This document shows, piece by piece, positions 1-6,032 of a stretch of 6,108 bases of DNA. The notes under the pieces were generated by a model. That model saw nothing but the letters and a program-made list of their open reading frames with translations. It ran no database searches and had not been told where the DNA came from. The number at the start of each line of letters is the position of its first letter. The stretch's first letter is position 1. The translations under genes were made by a program, and so were the position numbers. Source of the stretch: Collinsella aerofaciens (lineage in GTDB: Bacteria > Actinomycetota > Coriobacteriia > Coriobacteriales > Coriobacteriaceae); the NCBI GenBank assembly GCA_905213725.1, contig CAJMJM010000109.1:1-6108 (forward strand), given 5' to 3'.

Positions 1-390
1 GGGCACGCAACGGGAGCATACGCTCCACGGACGCCTGGAAAAGCAAGCCACGACCACCGAGGCGAACAATCCGACGAAGAAAAACTCTACGGTATGGGCA
101 ACGCGACGGACGTTCGTGCCCACCCACATGCGAATGGAAGCAAGTCGGCCAGACCGGACATTCGAGGCAGCCGAATCGGTGCCCCCGGTCATTCCGTTCT
201 CCGTCTGGGCTTCACCCGTGGCATCGACAGCCTGAACGCCCGTAGCCTGACCCTCCACCACACGCGCGGTGGACTCGCTCAGCAACGACGTCTCCACCGC
301 ATTTTGCTCCGTCAGCACCCAGATGCCCGCCAGCGTTGCAGCGAACAGAACGATCGCGGTCCATCCGATTATTTGTTTTACGCGCGCCAA
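1..390 (-). CDS. VanZ-like family membrane protein, N-terminal 130 residues (runs off left edge)
   Basis: An uninterrupted frame starts at a TTG codon (388-390) and stays open to base 1, giving 130 residues with no stop. The start is set by a perfect AGGAGG seven bases upstream (398-403). Residues 7-26 form a hydrophobic membrane segment behind a short basic N-terminus (ARVKQ). A polar linker rich in Ser, Thr, Gly and Glu follows (about 27-94). Residues 95-107 then read RRVAHTVEFFFVG and lead into a second hydrophobic segment reaching about residue 117. An Arg-x-x-Ala-His-x-x-Glu-Phe/Tyr pattern at the start of a helix is typical of the VanZ-like family, whose founder modestly raises teicoplanin resistance; most members have no known substrate. 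The call is inference from this motif and topology, since the C-terminal half is missing. The gene follows the recombinase by 104 bp on the same strand and probably has its own promoter. A different small membrane protein cannot be excluded. Confidence 0.62.
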   Translation of the reverse strand, partial: MARVKQIIGWTAIVLFAATLAGIWVLTEQNAVETSLLSESTARVVEGQATGVQAVDATGEAQTENGMTGGTDSAASNVRSGRLASIRMWVGTNVRRVAHTVEFFFVGLFASVVVACFSRRPWSVCSRCVP

Positions 391-397
391 GGGTCAA

Positions 398-403
398 CCT
401 CCT
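398..403 (-). promoter_or_regulatory. Ribosome binding site that fixes the TTG start of the VanZ-like gene
   Basis: The minus strand reads AGGAGG within AAAAAAGGAGGTTGACCC, seven bases before the TTG at 390-388. No ATG or GTG in this frame lies near it. The site is therefore the main reason for choosing TTG. Confidence 0.75.
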
Positions 404-419
404 TTTTTGAATATCAGCG

Positions 420-435
420 AGTGTAGCCCCAAATG
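420..435 (-). promoter_or_regulatory. Possible promoter -10 region of the VanZ-like gene
   Basis: The minus strand reads CATTTGGGGCTACACT. TACACT (420-425) matches the -10 consensus at four of six positions and ends 29 bases before the TTG start. No good -35 box lies at normal spacing. The block resembles the one upstream of rnr (3447-3460), which is the main support. Confidence 0.3.
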
Positions 436-494
436 GCATCGTCACCGTATCAAAATTTGAATCGCAACAGGAAGCGACAAAGCGACGCAAAACC

Positions 495-1100
495 CTACCC
501 CGCCTCGCGCATCCAGCGATCGAACGTCCCCACGCACACGCCCAGGCACTTTGCTGCCTGGCTGCGGGTAATATCGCCCGCCTCATAGCTATCGCGCACC
601 AGCTCAAACTGAGGAGGGCATGGCTTGCGAGGTCGACCGAAACGGACCCCTCGCGCCCGCGCCGCTGCAATCCCCTCCGCCTGGCGCCGATGGATATTCT
701 CGCGCTCCACCTGCGCCACGTAGCTCAGCAGCTGCAGCACAATATCAGCAATCAGGGTGTTAGTCACATCCGGCGCGCCGCTGGCCCTGGCGCGCGTGTC
801 AAGCAATGGCATATCCAACACCACAATGGCAACCCCGAGCACCTTGGTAATGCGTCGCCATTCCTCAAGAATCTCGGAGTAATTACGGCCAAGTCGGTCG
901 ATAGAAAGCACCACCAGCACGTCCCCGTCTCCCAGGACGTGCAGCAGCTCGCGATAACGCGGTCGATCGAAGTCCTTGCCGCTCGCATGGTCGGCATAAA
1001 TATTCGCCGAGCCCACGCCATAGGCGCCCAGCGCATCCAGCTGCCGATTAAGATTCTGATCGCGCGAACTCACCCGCGCATAACCGTACACCGTCGCCAT
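495..1100 (-). CDS. Small serine recombinase (Tn3 resolvase / DNA invertase type)
   Basis: This 201-residue protein should catalyse site-specific DNA cutting and rejoining through a covalent 5'-phosphoserine intermediate. The N-terminal resolvase domain spans about residues 3-140. It contains YGYARVSSRDQN with Arg9 and the nucleophile Ser11, and SIDRLGRN with Asp68, Arg69 and Arg72. These correspond to the active-site residues of gamma-delta resolvase. The VAQVERENIHRRQAEG segment (128-143) is the long dimer helix, and GVRFGRPRKP (151-160) is the usual basic arm entering the minor groove. Residues 163-201 form a C-terminal helix-turn-helix (ITRSQAAKCLGVCVGTFDRW). Length is normal for this family. 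I chose the ATG at 1100 because the frame's upstream TTG (1130) has no ribosome site and adds ten residues before the conserved start. A weak GCGGGGA precedes the ATG. No transposase lies beside it, so whether it is a resolvase, invertase or part of a degraded element is open. Confidence 0.9.
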   Translation of the reverse strand: MATVYGYARVSSRDQNLNRQLDALGAYGVGSANIYADHASGKDFDRPRYRELLHVLGDGDVLVVLSIDRLGRNYSEILEEWRRITKVLGVAIVVLDMPLLDTRARASGAPDVTNTLIADIVLQLLSYVAQVERENIHRRQAEGIAAARARGVRFGRPRKPCPPQFELVRDSYEAGDITRSQAAKCLGVCVGTFDRWMREAG

Positions 1101-1118
1101 CTCATCCCCGCTTTCTTG

Positions 1119-1144
1119 TAAACCTGCCAAAAGGGACAGGTTTA
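1119..1144. repeat. Perfect 8-bp inverted repeat in the recombinase leader, possible recombinase site or operator
   Basis: TAAACCTG (1119-1126) and CAGGTTTA (1137-1144) are exact reverse complements separated by ten bases. A third AGGTTT core lies at 1152-1157, inside a small palindrome AGGT-TTT-ACCT (1152-1162). Small serine recombinases bind as dimers to short imperfect inverted repeats, often next to their own gene where they also repress it. The position 18 bp upstream of the ATG fits that, but the role is inferred. Confidence 0.5.
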
Positions 1145-1167
1145 TTTTGGTAGGTTTTACCTCTCAA
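1139..1167 (-). promoter_or_regulatory. Possible promoter of the recombinase gene
   Basis: On the minus strand TTGAGA (1162-1167, five of six matches to the -35 consensus) is followed after exactly 17 bases by TAAACC (1139-1144, three of six to the -10). The weak -10 lies inside one arm of the inverted repeat, so a protein bound there would block transcription. Confidence 0.35.
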
Positions 1168-1224
1168 ATAGCAGGTAAGCGGGCGGCCGAGCAGACGGCA
1201 AGGTAGCCACGATTCAAATGCGAA

Positions 1225-1246
1225 GGGCGGTCCCGAAAGGCCGCCC
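1225..1246 (-). terminator. GC-rich hairpin after rnr, probable terminator
   Basis: GGGCGG and CCGCCC form a six-pair stem, extended by CC/GG across a single bulged A, with a five-base loop (TTTCG on the minus strand). It begins 30 bp past the rnr stop. The bases after it (TTCGCATTT) are only weakly T-rich, so termination may be incomplete or assisted. Confidence 0.55.
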
Positions 1247-1276
1247 TCCGCTCCCCCACCATGAGTCGGGATTTGG

Positions 1277-3412
1277 CTAATGGATAAGCTTAAAGTCCAA
1301 GTGCCCACGCGTGGTATTGACGCGCGAGACCTCGATAATCACGCGCTGCCCCAGCTCGTAACGGGTGCCCGTGTCGGCACCTGTGAGCGTGAGCGCGTCC
1401 TCGTCGAACTCGAACCACTCGTTGCCCAGACTCTTGATCGAAACCAAGCCTTCGACCTGCGTTAGGTCCAAGCGCACAAAAAGGCCCATGCTGCTAACCC
1501 ACGAGACGGTTCCGGCATAGCGCTCGCCCAGACGGTCCTCATAGTACTGGGCAATCTTGATCTTTTGCGTCGCATGGCTGGCGGCATCTGCCGCGCGCTC
1601 GGCATCGCTGCATGCGCGGCAGATCTGCGGCAGAATGCGCGGCAGTGACTCGCGCCCCTTGCCGATCAGGCGCGGCGTACGGACCAGGGCGTCCTTGCCG
1701 CCCAGCTGCTCATAGGCCAACTGCAGCTTGAGTACGCGGTGCACCACCAGATCGGGGTAGCGACGGATGGGACTCGTAAAGTGACAGTAGCACGGCGCGG
1801 CGAGCGCAAAGTGGCCCTCGTTGCGCGGCTTGTACAGCGCGCGCTGCATGCTGCGCAGAAGCAGCGTGTTAACGAGCGGTGCGTTGGCCGTACCGGCGGC
1901 AGCATCAACTGCAGCCTGCAGCTCATCGGGGCTCCCCAGGGCAATACCGGCAGCACGGCGATCGTCGATGATGCCTAGCTGCGCCAGCGCAACGGCGGCA
2001 CCGTGCAGGCTATCGGGGCTCGGATCTTCATGCACGCGATAGCAGGCCTCGATATCACGGTCTGCCAGCCACTCTGCAACGCACTCGTTGGCGAGCAGCA
2101 TGGCTTCCTCGATAAGCGACGTGGCACACGAACGCTCACGCGCCACAATCTGCACGGGCACTCCGTCCTCATCCAATAGAGCGCGAATCTCGGCTGTGTC
2201 AAAATCGACTGAGCCGCGGGCGCGACGAATACGACGGCGAAGTTCGGCGAGTTCGTTAGCGGAGACAAGGAAATCGCCGAGGTCGATGTTGTAGCCGCGG
2301 GCGGCCTCCTCGCACGCAAGACCGCGCTCAAGCGCTTCCTCGCGCGAGGTCTCGGCAGCCGCAACATCCTCGGCTGCACCCTCCAGCACCGAATACTCAA
2401 CCGCGCCGGCACGCACCAGCAGCGCCTCGGCGCCGTCATAGTCCATACGCACACGCGAGCGAATCACGCTGGGATACGGATCGTAATGCCGCACGCGACC
2501 CTGCGCATCGAACTCGATATCGACGGTAAACGCAAGACGGTCCTCGTCAGGGCGAAGCGAGCACAGGTCACAGGACAGGCGTTCGGGCAGCATGGGAAGC
2601 ACGCGATCGGCCAGATACACCGATGTCGTACGATGGCGAGCCTCAAGATCGATATGCCCGTCCCAAGCCACATAGTGTGAAACGTCGGCGATATGCACAC
2701 CCAGCTTGTAGCCACCCTCGGGCGTGCGCTCCAACGAAATGGCATCGTCAAAGTCGCGCGCGTCGACCGGGTCGATCGTGATGACAAAGCGGTCGCGCAG
2801 ATCGCGGCGGAGCGGGTCCTTAAGCGCCGCGGACACATCGAGCGAAAGCCCCTCGGCCTCGTCCAGCGCGGCCTCGGGATAGCTATCGGTATAGCCGTAA
2901 CGCGCCATCACATATTGAACGCCCAAATCGGGCGCGTCATCTCCGCCAATGCGGCGCTCGATCGTCACGGTACCCGATTCCAGGCGCGTCGGGTAGGTCA
3001 AAATGCGCGCGACAACAGCATCACCCGGGTGGACACCCAGACGATCCGCCGAGGTATCCTCGGGCAGAATGAAGAAGTCGGCCTTCAGACGCGAATCGAG
3101 CGGCTCGATCACACCGAGCGGACCGGCGGTCTGGTACGTGCCCACCACGCTTATGGCTGCACGCTCAACCACGCTTTCGATCACGGCGCGCCGCTCACCG
3201 TGCGGGCTGTTCTTAATGCTCACGGCAACGGTATCGCCATCCATGATCTCGCGCTTACCGCGGCCCATGACCTTGTAGTCGCCGTTTTCGGTTACAACGT
3301 AGGCGCTATGCTCATGGAGCTGCACGCGCCCGGTCAGGCTCGGACGGCGTTCGCTGCGCACCGGCCCGCGCTGATTGCGAGCTCCACGCTTATGCTTGTT
3401 ATTGCGCCCCAT
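1277..3412 (-). CDS. rnr: Ribonuclease R (RNase II/RNB family 3'-5' exoribonuclease)
   Basis: This 711-residue enzyme should degrade RNA from the 3' end, including structured RNA, releasing 5'-nucleoside monophosphates in the cytoplasm. A basic N-terminus (1-23) precedes two cold-shock-type OB regions (about 25-85 and 88-155). The RNB catalytic domain spans about 200-560. It has the metal-binding motif ITIDPVDARDFDDAI (211-225) with Asp214, Asp220, Asp222 and Asp223. It also has SVYLADRVLPMLPERLSCDL (264-283) and HFTSPIRRYPDLVVHR (544-559), the conserved RNA and phosphate contact segment. A C-terminal S1 domain covers about 630-711. Compared with Escherichia coli RNase R (813 residues) it is shorter and ends right after the S1 domain, without a lysine-rich tail. 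The ATG at 3412 follows AGGAGG (3417-3422) by four bases. It lies downstream of ftsX but is separated from it by a strong terminator. In many Gram-positive bacteria smpB sits beside rnr; it is not in this window. Confidence 0.96.
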   Translation of the reverse strand: MGRNNKHKRGARNQRGPVRSERRPSLTGRVQLHEHSAYVVTENGDYKVMGRGKREIMDGDTVAVSIKNSPHGERRAVIESVVERAAISVVGTYQTAGPLGVIEPLDSRLKADFFILPEDTSADRLGVHPGDAVVARILTYPTRLESGTVTIERRIGGDDAPDLGVQYVMARYGYTDSYPEAALDEAEGLSLDVSAALKDPLRRDLRDRFVITIDPVDARDFDDAISLERTPEGGYKLGVHIADVSHYVAWDGHIDLEARHRTTSVYLADRVLPMLPERLSCDLCSLRPDEDRLAFTVDIEFDAQGRVRHYDPYPSVIRSRVRMDYDGAEALLVRAGAVEYSVLEGAAEDVAAAETSREEALERGLACEEAARGYNIDLGDFLVSANELAELRRRIRRARGSVDFDTAEIRALLDEDGVPVQIVARERSCATSLIEEAMLLANECVAEWLADRDIEACYRVHEDPSPDSLHGAAVALAQLGIIDDRRAAGIALGSPDELQAAVDAAAGTANAPLVNTLLLRSMQRALYKPRNEGHFALAAPCYCHFTSPIRRYPDLVVHRVLKLQLAYEQLGGKDALVRTPRLIGKGRESLPRILPQICRACSDAERAADAASHATQKIKIAQYYEDRLGERYAGTVSWVSSMGLFVRLDLTQVEGLVSIKSLGNEWFEFDEDALTLTGADTGTRYELGQRVIIEVSRVNTTRGHLDFKLIH

Positions 3413-3446
3413 GGCGCCTCCTAACTATCGATTGCGAACTCCAAAG

Positions 3447-3460
3447 AGTCTACCCAAATG
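3447..3460 (-). promoter_or_regulatory. Possible promoter -10 region of rnr
   Basis: The minus strand reads CATTTGGGTAGACT. TAGACT (3447-3452) matches the -10 consensus at four of six positions and ends 34 bases before the rnr ATG. A promoter is needed here because a terminator closes the ftsEX unit just upstream. No convincing -35 is visible at 16-18 bp. Confidence 0.35.
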
Positions 3461-3489
3461 ATTCGCTTTCCTGCCGTCCCCTAGGGATC

Positions 3490-3523
3490 AAAAAACGGGC
3501 CGCCCCATAAGAGACGACCCGTT
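3490..3523 (-). terminator. Strong rho-independent terminator of the ftsE-ftsX operon
   Basis: On the minus strand AACGGGTCGTCTC (3523-3511) pairs with GGGGCGGCCCGTT (3506-3494). This gives an unbroken 13-pair stem that includes three G-T wobbles, closed by a four-base loop (TTAT). A run of six T follows (3495-3490). It starts 24 bp after the ftsX stop. Confidence 0.93.
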
Positions 3524-3547
3524 GGAAGGGATGAATTCCAAGCATGC

Positions 3548-4468
3548 CTACACGCGCAGGTAGCGGCGCATGGCGATGGCAGAACCAAAGAGACCGATAA
3601 TCACACCGACCAGAATCAGCGCAGCATAGGTCACCAGGTAGTACTGCATCGGCAGGGCAAACGACATCCAGCCGATGCTCTCCTGCAGACGCGGAATCAT
3701 CAGATTGCGCAGCAGCTCCAGAACGCCGATGGAAAGCAGCGAGCCCAAAATGGCCTGCAGCACGCCCTCGGTGATAAACGGGCCACGAATGAAGCCGTTG
3801 CTGGCGCCGACCAGACGCATAATCGCAATCTCACGCCGACGCGCCGTGATGGACAGGCGAATCGTGTTGTTGATGAAGATGAATGCGATAAAGGTCAGAA
3901 GACCAACGAGCACCACGGCGGCGATGCGGATGTAGTTGGTCACCTGGAACAGGCGGCTCACTTCCTCCTGGCCGTACAGCACGCTCGCGTTGACGTCGCC
4001 GTCATCCGCGATCTTCTGGAAATCGGCATCCTTCTTGAGCTTCTTTGCCGTGCTCTCGACCTTGGACGGATCGTCCATCTCAATAGCGAAGGAAGCCGGC
4101 AGCGGGTTCTGGCCATCGAGCGCGCTCATGGTGGCGTCGGCGTTGCCCGACATCTTGCTCGTATACTCGGCCAGCGCGTCGTCCTTGTCCTTATAGGTCA
4201 CGGACTTGACGTTATTCCACGTCTTAAGCTCGGCCTCAAAAGCCTGAACATCGGCCTGATCGGCGTCATCACTAATGAACGCGTTGATGACAACCTGATC
4301 CTCGACGGTGCCGATCACGGAGTTCAGCATCGCAGAGCCCATGATGAACAGGCCGATGATAAACAGCGAAAGGAAGATCGTGATGACGGCGCCGAGCGAG
4401 GTAGTCCAGTTACGGAAGAAGTGGCTGATTGCCTCTTTGAAGGAGTAGCCCACGTTAGTTGGTGCCAT
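3548..4468 (-). CDS. ftsX: Cell division protein FtsX, membrane subunit of FtsEX
   Basis: This 306-residue integral membrane protein is the partner of FtsE. The complex resembles an ABC transporter but is known to regulate cell-wall hydrolases (EnvC in E. coli, CwlO in Bacillus, PcsB in Streptococcus, RipC in mycobacteria) rather than to move a substrate. It has a cytoplasmic N-terminus with SFKEAISHFFRNW (9-21), then TM1 (about 24-48). An extracellular domain (about 50-175) rich in Asp and Lys follows. TM2 lies at about 179-201, the conserved FtsX core RLSITARRREIAIMRLVGAS at 204-223, TM3 at about 230-252 and TM4 at about 277-300. The protein ends in a basic RRYLRV. Length and the four-helix layout are normal for the family. 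The ATG overlaps the end of ftsE by 14 bp and is preceded by GGGGAGG (4480-4486) inside ftsE, suggesting translational coupling. Which hydrolase it controls is not encoded here. Confidence 0.95.
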   Translation of the reverse strand: MAPTNVGYSFKEAISHFFRNWTTSLGAVITIFLSLFIIGLFIMGSAMLNSVIGTVEDQVVINAFISDDADQADVQAFEAELKTWNNVKSVTYKDKDDALAEYTSKMSGNADATMSALDGQNPLPASFAIEMDDPSKVESTAKKLKKDADFQKIADDGDVNASVLYGQEEVSRLFQVTNYIRIAAVVLVGLLTFIAFIFINNTIRLSITARRREIAIMRLVGASNGFIRGPFITEGVLQAILGSLLSIGVLELLRNLMIPRLQESIGWMSFALPMQYYLVTYAALILVGVIIGLFGSAIAMRRYLRV

Positions 4469-5675
4469 AGTTGCCGTAACCTCCCCTCTCCTGGTCGCGG
4501 ATGACGTGGCCGCCCTCGAGGGCGATCACGCGACGGTGCATGCTATCGACCATCTCGCGGTCGTGCGTGGCGACGATCACGGTGGTGCCGGTGCGGTTAA
4601 TACGCTCAAGCAGCTTCATGATGCCCAGCGAGATCGCCGGGTCGAGGTTGCCCGTGGGCTCGTCGCAGATCAGCAGCGGCGGACGGTTGACCATAGCACG
4701 GGCGACGGCAACGCGCTGCTGCTCGCCACCGGAAAGCTGGTCGGGCAGCGAGTCCATCTGATCGGCCAGACCGACCAGACGCAGCACCTCGGGCACCTGG
4801 CTGCGAATGACGCCCTTGGGCTTGCCGATGCACTGCAGGGCAAACGCCACGTTTTCGTAGGCGGTCTTTTGCGGCAGAAGCTTAAAGTCCTGGAACACGG
4901 CGCCAATCTGGCGGCGCAGGAACGGAACCTTGCGGTTCTTGATCTTCATGAGGTCCTGACCGGCAACCAGGATGCGGCCGCTCGTCGGCTTGACGTCGCG
5001 GTTGAGCGTCGACAGCAGCGTGGTCTTACCCGAGCCGGAGTGACCGACCAGGAAGACGAACTCGCCCGGATAGATCTCGATGTTGATGTCGTCGAGTGCA
5101 GGCTTGTTGGGCTGTGCCGGATAGATCTTGGTGACATGCTCCATAAGGATGACGGGCTCGACACCGGCCTGCTTGGCCATCTTCTTGCGGCTGGCCTGCG
5201 GATCGATGGGCGCAAACACCGACGTAAAATCGGGGTTGTTGAGCGCGTTATCGAGGCTTGCGACCTCGGCTGCCTGATCGCTCTCGACCACCGGGGCAGC
5301 AGGCTGCGTGGGGTCGGGAATAGCGGCAAAGAGACCGGACTGCGCAGGCTGAGGAGCCGGCGTCGCAGGGGCCAAGGGGTCGGGAATGCCGGCCATGGTA
5401 GGCTGCGGCGTGGCGGCACCAGCCTGAGGCTGCTCCACGCGAGCGGTCACGGCCTGAACGGGCTCAAAACCCGCCGTGCCGGAAAGCGCGACATCGCTGG
5501 TTGGATTGTAGGCAAAGGGATCGGATGCCGGCTGTGCCTGATCTGCCGGCTGAGCGGGGGCCTGAGCAACAGGCTGGCCCTCTGAATCCGGAGTGGCGAA
5601 ACGACTGCCCTGGACGCCTGCCTGCGTCTTGGGGGCATCATCGCCCGCACCGGAGGTACGGAAGTGGTTACCCAC
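4455..5675 (-). CDS. ftsE: Cell division ATP-binding protein FtsE with a long disordered N-terminal extension
   Basis: This is the ABC ATPase that binds FtsX and powers activation of a peptidoglycan hydrolase at the septum. The ATPase domain starts near residue 174. It shows Walker A GHSGSGKTT (211-219), Q-loop Gln262, signature LSGGEQQR (314-321), Walker B LLICDEP (334-340, catalytic Glu339), a D-loop at GNLD (342-345) and the switch His371. A short Gly/Tyr/Asn tail ends the protein. The 406 residues far exceed the roughly 220-230 of ordinary FtsE. The excess is residues 1-170, rich in Pro, Ala, Gln and Asp, with no signal peptide or membrane segment, and with IPDP at 97-100 and 119-122. The GTG start at 5675 is supported by TAAGGAG (5681-5687) five bases upstream. 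The internal ATG codons that would give a normal-sized protein (Met166, Met178) have no good ribosome site. It is the first gene of a two-gene operon with ftsX. Confidence 0.95.
   Translation of the reverse strand: MGNHFRTSGAGDDAPKTQAGVQGSRFATPDSEGQPVAQAPAQPADQAQPASDPFAYNPTSDVALSGTAGFEPVQAVTARVEQPQAGAATPQPTMAGIPDPLAPATPAPQPAQSGLFAAIPDPTQPAAPVVESDQAAEVASLDNALNNPDFTSVFAPIDPQASRKKMAKQAGVEPVILMEHVTKIYPAQPNKPALDDINIEIYPGEFVFLVGHSGSGKTTLLSTLNRDVKPTSGRILVAGQDLMKIKNRKVPFLRRQIGAVFQDFKLLPQKTAYENVAFALQCIGKPKGVIRSQVPEVLRLVGLADQMDSLPDQLSGGEQQRVAVARAMVNRPPLLICDEPTGNLDPAISLGIMKLLERINRTGTTVIVATHDREMVDSMHRRVIALEGGHVIRDQERGGYGNYGTN
4480..4486 (-). promoter_or_regulatory. Ribosome binding site of ftsX within the end of ftsE
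   Basis: GGGGAGG on the minus strand lies 11 bases before the ftsX ATG and is read as part of the Arg-Gly-Gly codons near the FtsE C-terminus. The spacing is slightly long. The site supports the ATG at 4468 and coupled translation. Confidence 0.65.
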
Positions 5676-5680
5676 TGGTG

Positions 5681-5687
5681 CTCCTTA
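5681..5687 (-). promoter_or_regulatory. Ribosome binding site that fixes the GTG start of ftsE
   Basis: The minus strand reads TAAGGAG followed by CACCA and GTG. This favours translation of the whole N-terminal extension over an internal start at Met166 or Met178. Confidence 0.75.
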
Positions 5688-5720
5688 TCGTCGTGCGTTT
5701 AAACTACATGAGCGCTTTGT

Positions 5721-5745
5721 ATTTTAGCAGCATTAGCTTTGCTGC
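5721..5745 (-). promoter_or_regulatory. Probable ftsE promoter -10 with an adjacent 6-bp inverted repeat
   Basis: TAAAAT (5721-5726, five of six matches to the -10 consensus) ends 45 bases before the ftsE GTG. Directly upstream, GCAGCA (5727-5732) and TGCTGC (5740-5745) form an inverted repeat with a seven-base gap, lying in the promoter spacer. The -35 is weak (TGTGCA at 16 bp). The repeat could be an operator or chance. Confidence 0.4.
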
Positions 5746-5779
5746 ACATAAGAAGCATGGCGTGGTTAGGGATCCCGTC

Positions 5780-5902
5780 GGCCGGACACAGGGTTACTCT
5801 CCAAATCGTCCTCGGACATGTCGGAGCCCCCGCTGCGCGCTTCGCGCGGCGGGGGCTCCTCCGTCCTGCGGAAAGATTTGGAGAGTAACCCTGTGCCCGG
5901 CC
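5780..5902. repeat. 123-bp imperfect palindrome with 28-bp outer arms and a 17-bp central stem
   Basis: The outer arms 5780-5807 and 5875-5902 are reverse complements over 28 bases with one mismatch (A5786 against C5896, a wobble pair in RNA of one strand). The centre 5823-5859 is a second hairpin: 17 pairs, GC-rich, including one G-T wobble, closed by the three-base loop CTT. The sections between arms and centre (5808-5822 and 5860-5874) can pair in short blocks, such as GGAC 5814-5817 with GTCC 5863-5866. Neither flank has a T-run, so it is not an ordinary intrinsic terminator. Size and shape recall ERIC-type intergenic palindromes of enterobacteria (about 127 bp), but the sequence is different. 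A mobile palindromic unit or a structured RNA are the main options. Confidence 0.85.
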
Positions 5903-5942
5903 TGCGATAACTAAGGGGTCGCCGCGTTTATCTTGAGGTGCT

Positions 5943-5990
5943 GCATATACAAAGCTGGAAGGGTCTGAATTGCGCTTTGTCGATATATGC
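5943..5990. repeat. Interrupted AT-rich inverted repeat followed by a T-run
   Basis: GCATATA (5943-5949) pairs with TATATGC (5984-5990), and CAAAGC (5950-5955) pairs with GCTTTG (5974-5979). A four-base bulge (5980-5983) and an 18-base loop interrupt it. CCTTTTT follows on the plus strand, so it could be a weak plus-strand terminator, but no plus-strand gene is visible to its left. Chance pairing in AT-rich DNA is possible. Confidence 0.4.
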
Positions 5991-6032
5991 CCTTTTTCCT
6001 GATGGGACCGTGCTTGAGGGGCGTCTTCATGA

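Noticed and set aside
94..426. 110-codon plus-strand open frame at the left end
   Set aside because: The minus-strand frame here has a perfect ribosome site, membrane segments and a VanZ-like motif. The plus frame is low-complexity Arg/His-rich sequence, typical of a shadow.
472..486. Tandem AAGCGAC copies eight bases apart
   Set aside because: There are only two short copies with no continuation, consistent with chance.
1101..1130. Upstream TTG start adding ten residues to the recombinase
   Set aside because: No ribosome site precedes it, the extra residues precede the conserved start of the resolvase domain, and it would lie inside the inverted repeat.
2693..3424. 243-codon plus-strand open frame opposite rnr
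   Set aside because: It lies wholly antisense to the well-supported RNase R OB and RNB domains and has no family motif or ribosome site.
4511..4524. 14-bp perfect palindrome CGCCCTCGAGGGCG
   Set aside because: It lies within the ftsE coding sequence and is explained by the Ala-Leu-Glu-Gly codons. No second copy or regulatory context is visible.
4506..5585. 359-codon plus-strand open frame opposite ftsE
   Set aside because: It is antisense to an FtsE with every ABC motif intact. Long opposite-strand frames are expected in GC-rich coding DNA. It has no recognisable domain and its composition looks like a complement artefact.
5780..5902. Large palindrome read as an intrinsic terminator or CRISPR repeat
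   Set aside because: No T-run follows on either strand, and no gene ends next to it. There is one unit only, with no regularly spaced repeats, so a CRISPR array is excluded.
5501..5914. 137-codon plus-strand open frame
   Set aside because: It runs antisense to the start of ftsE, across its promoter and through the large palindrome. No ribosome site or domain supports it.
5911..6030. 39-codon minus-strand frame starting ATG AAG ACG, upstream of the large palindrome
   Set aside because: There is no ribosome site before the ATG and no recognisable family. It overlaps an equally long open frame on the other strand, so coding cannot be decided from the sequence.
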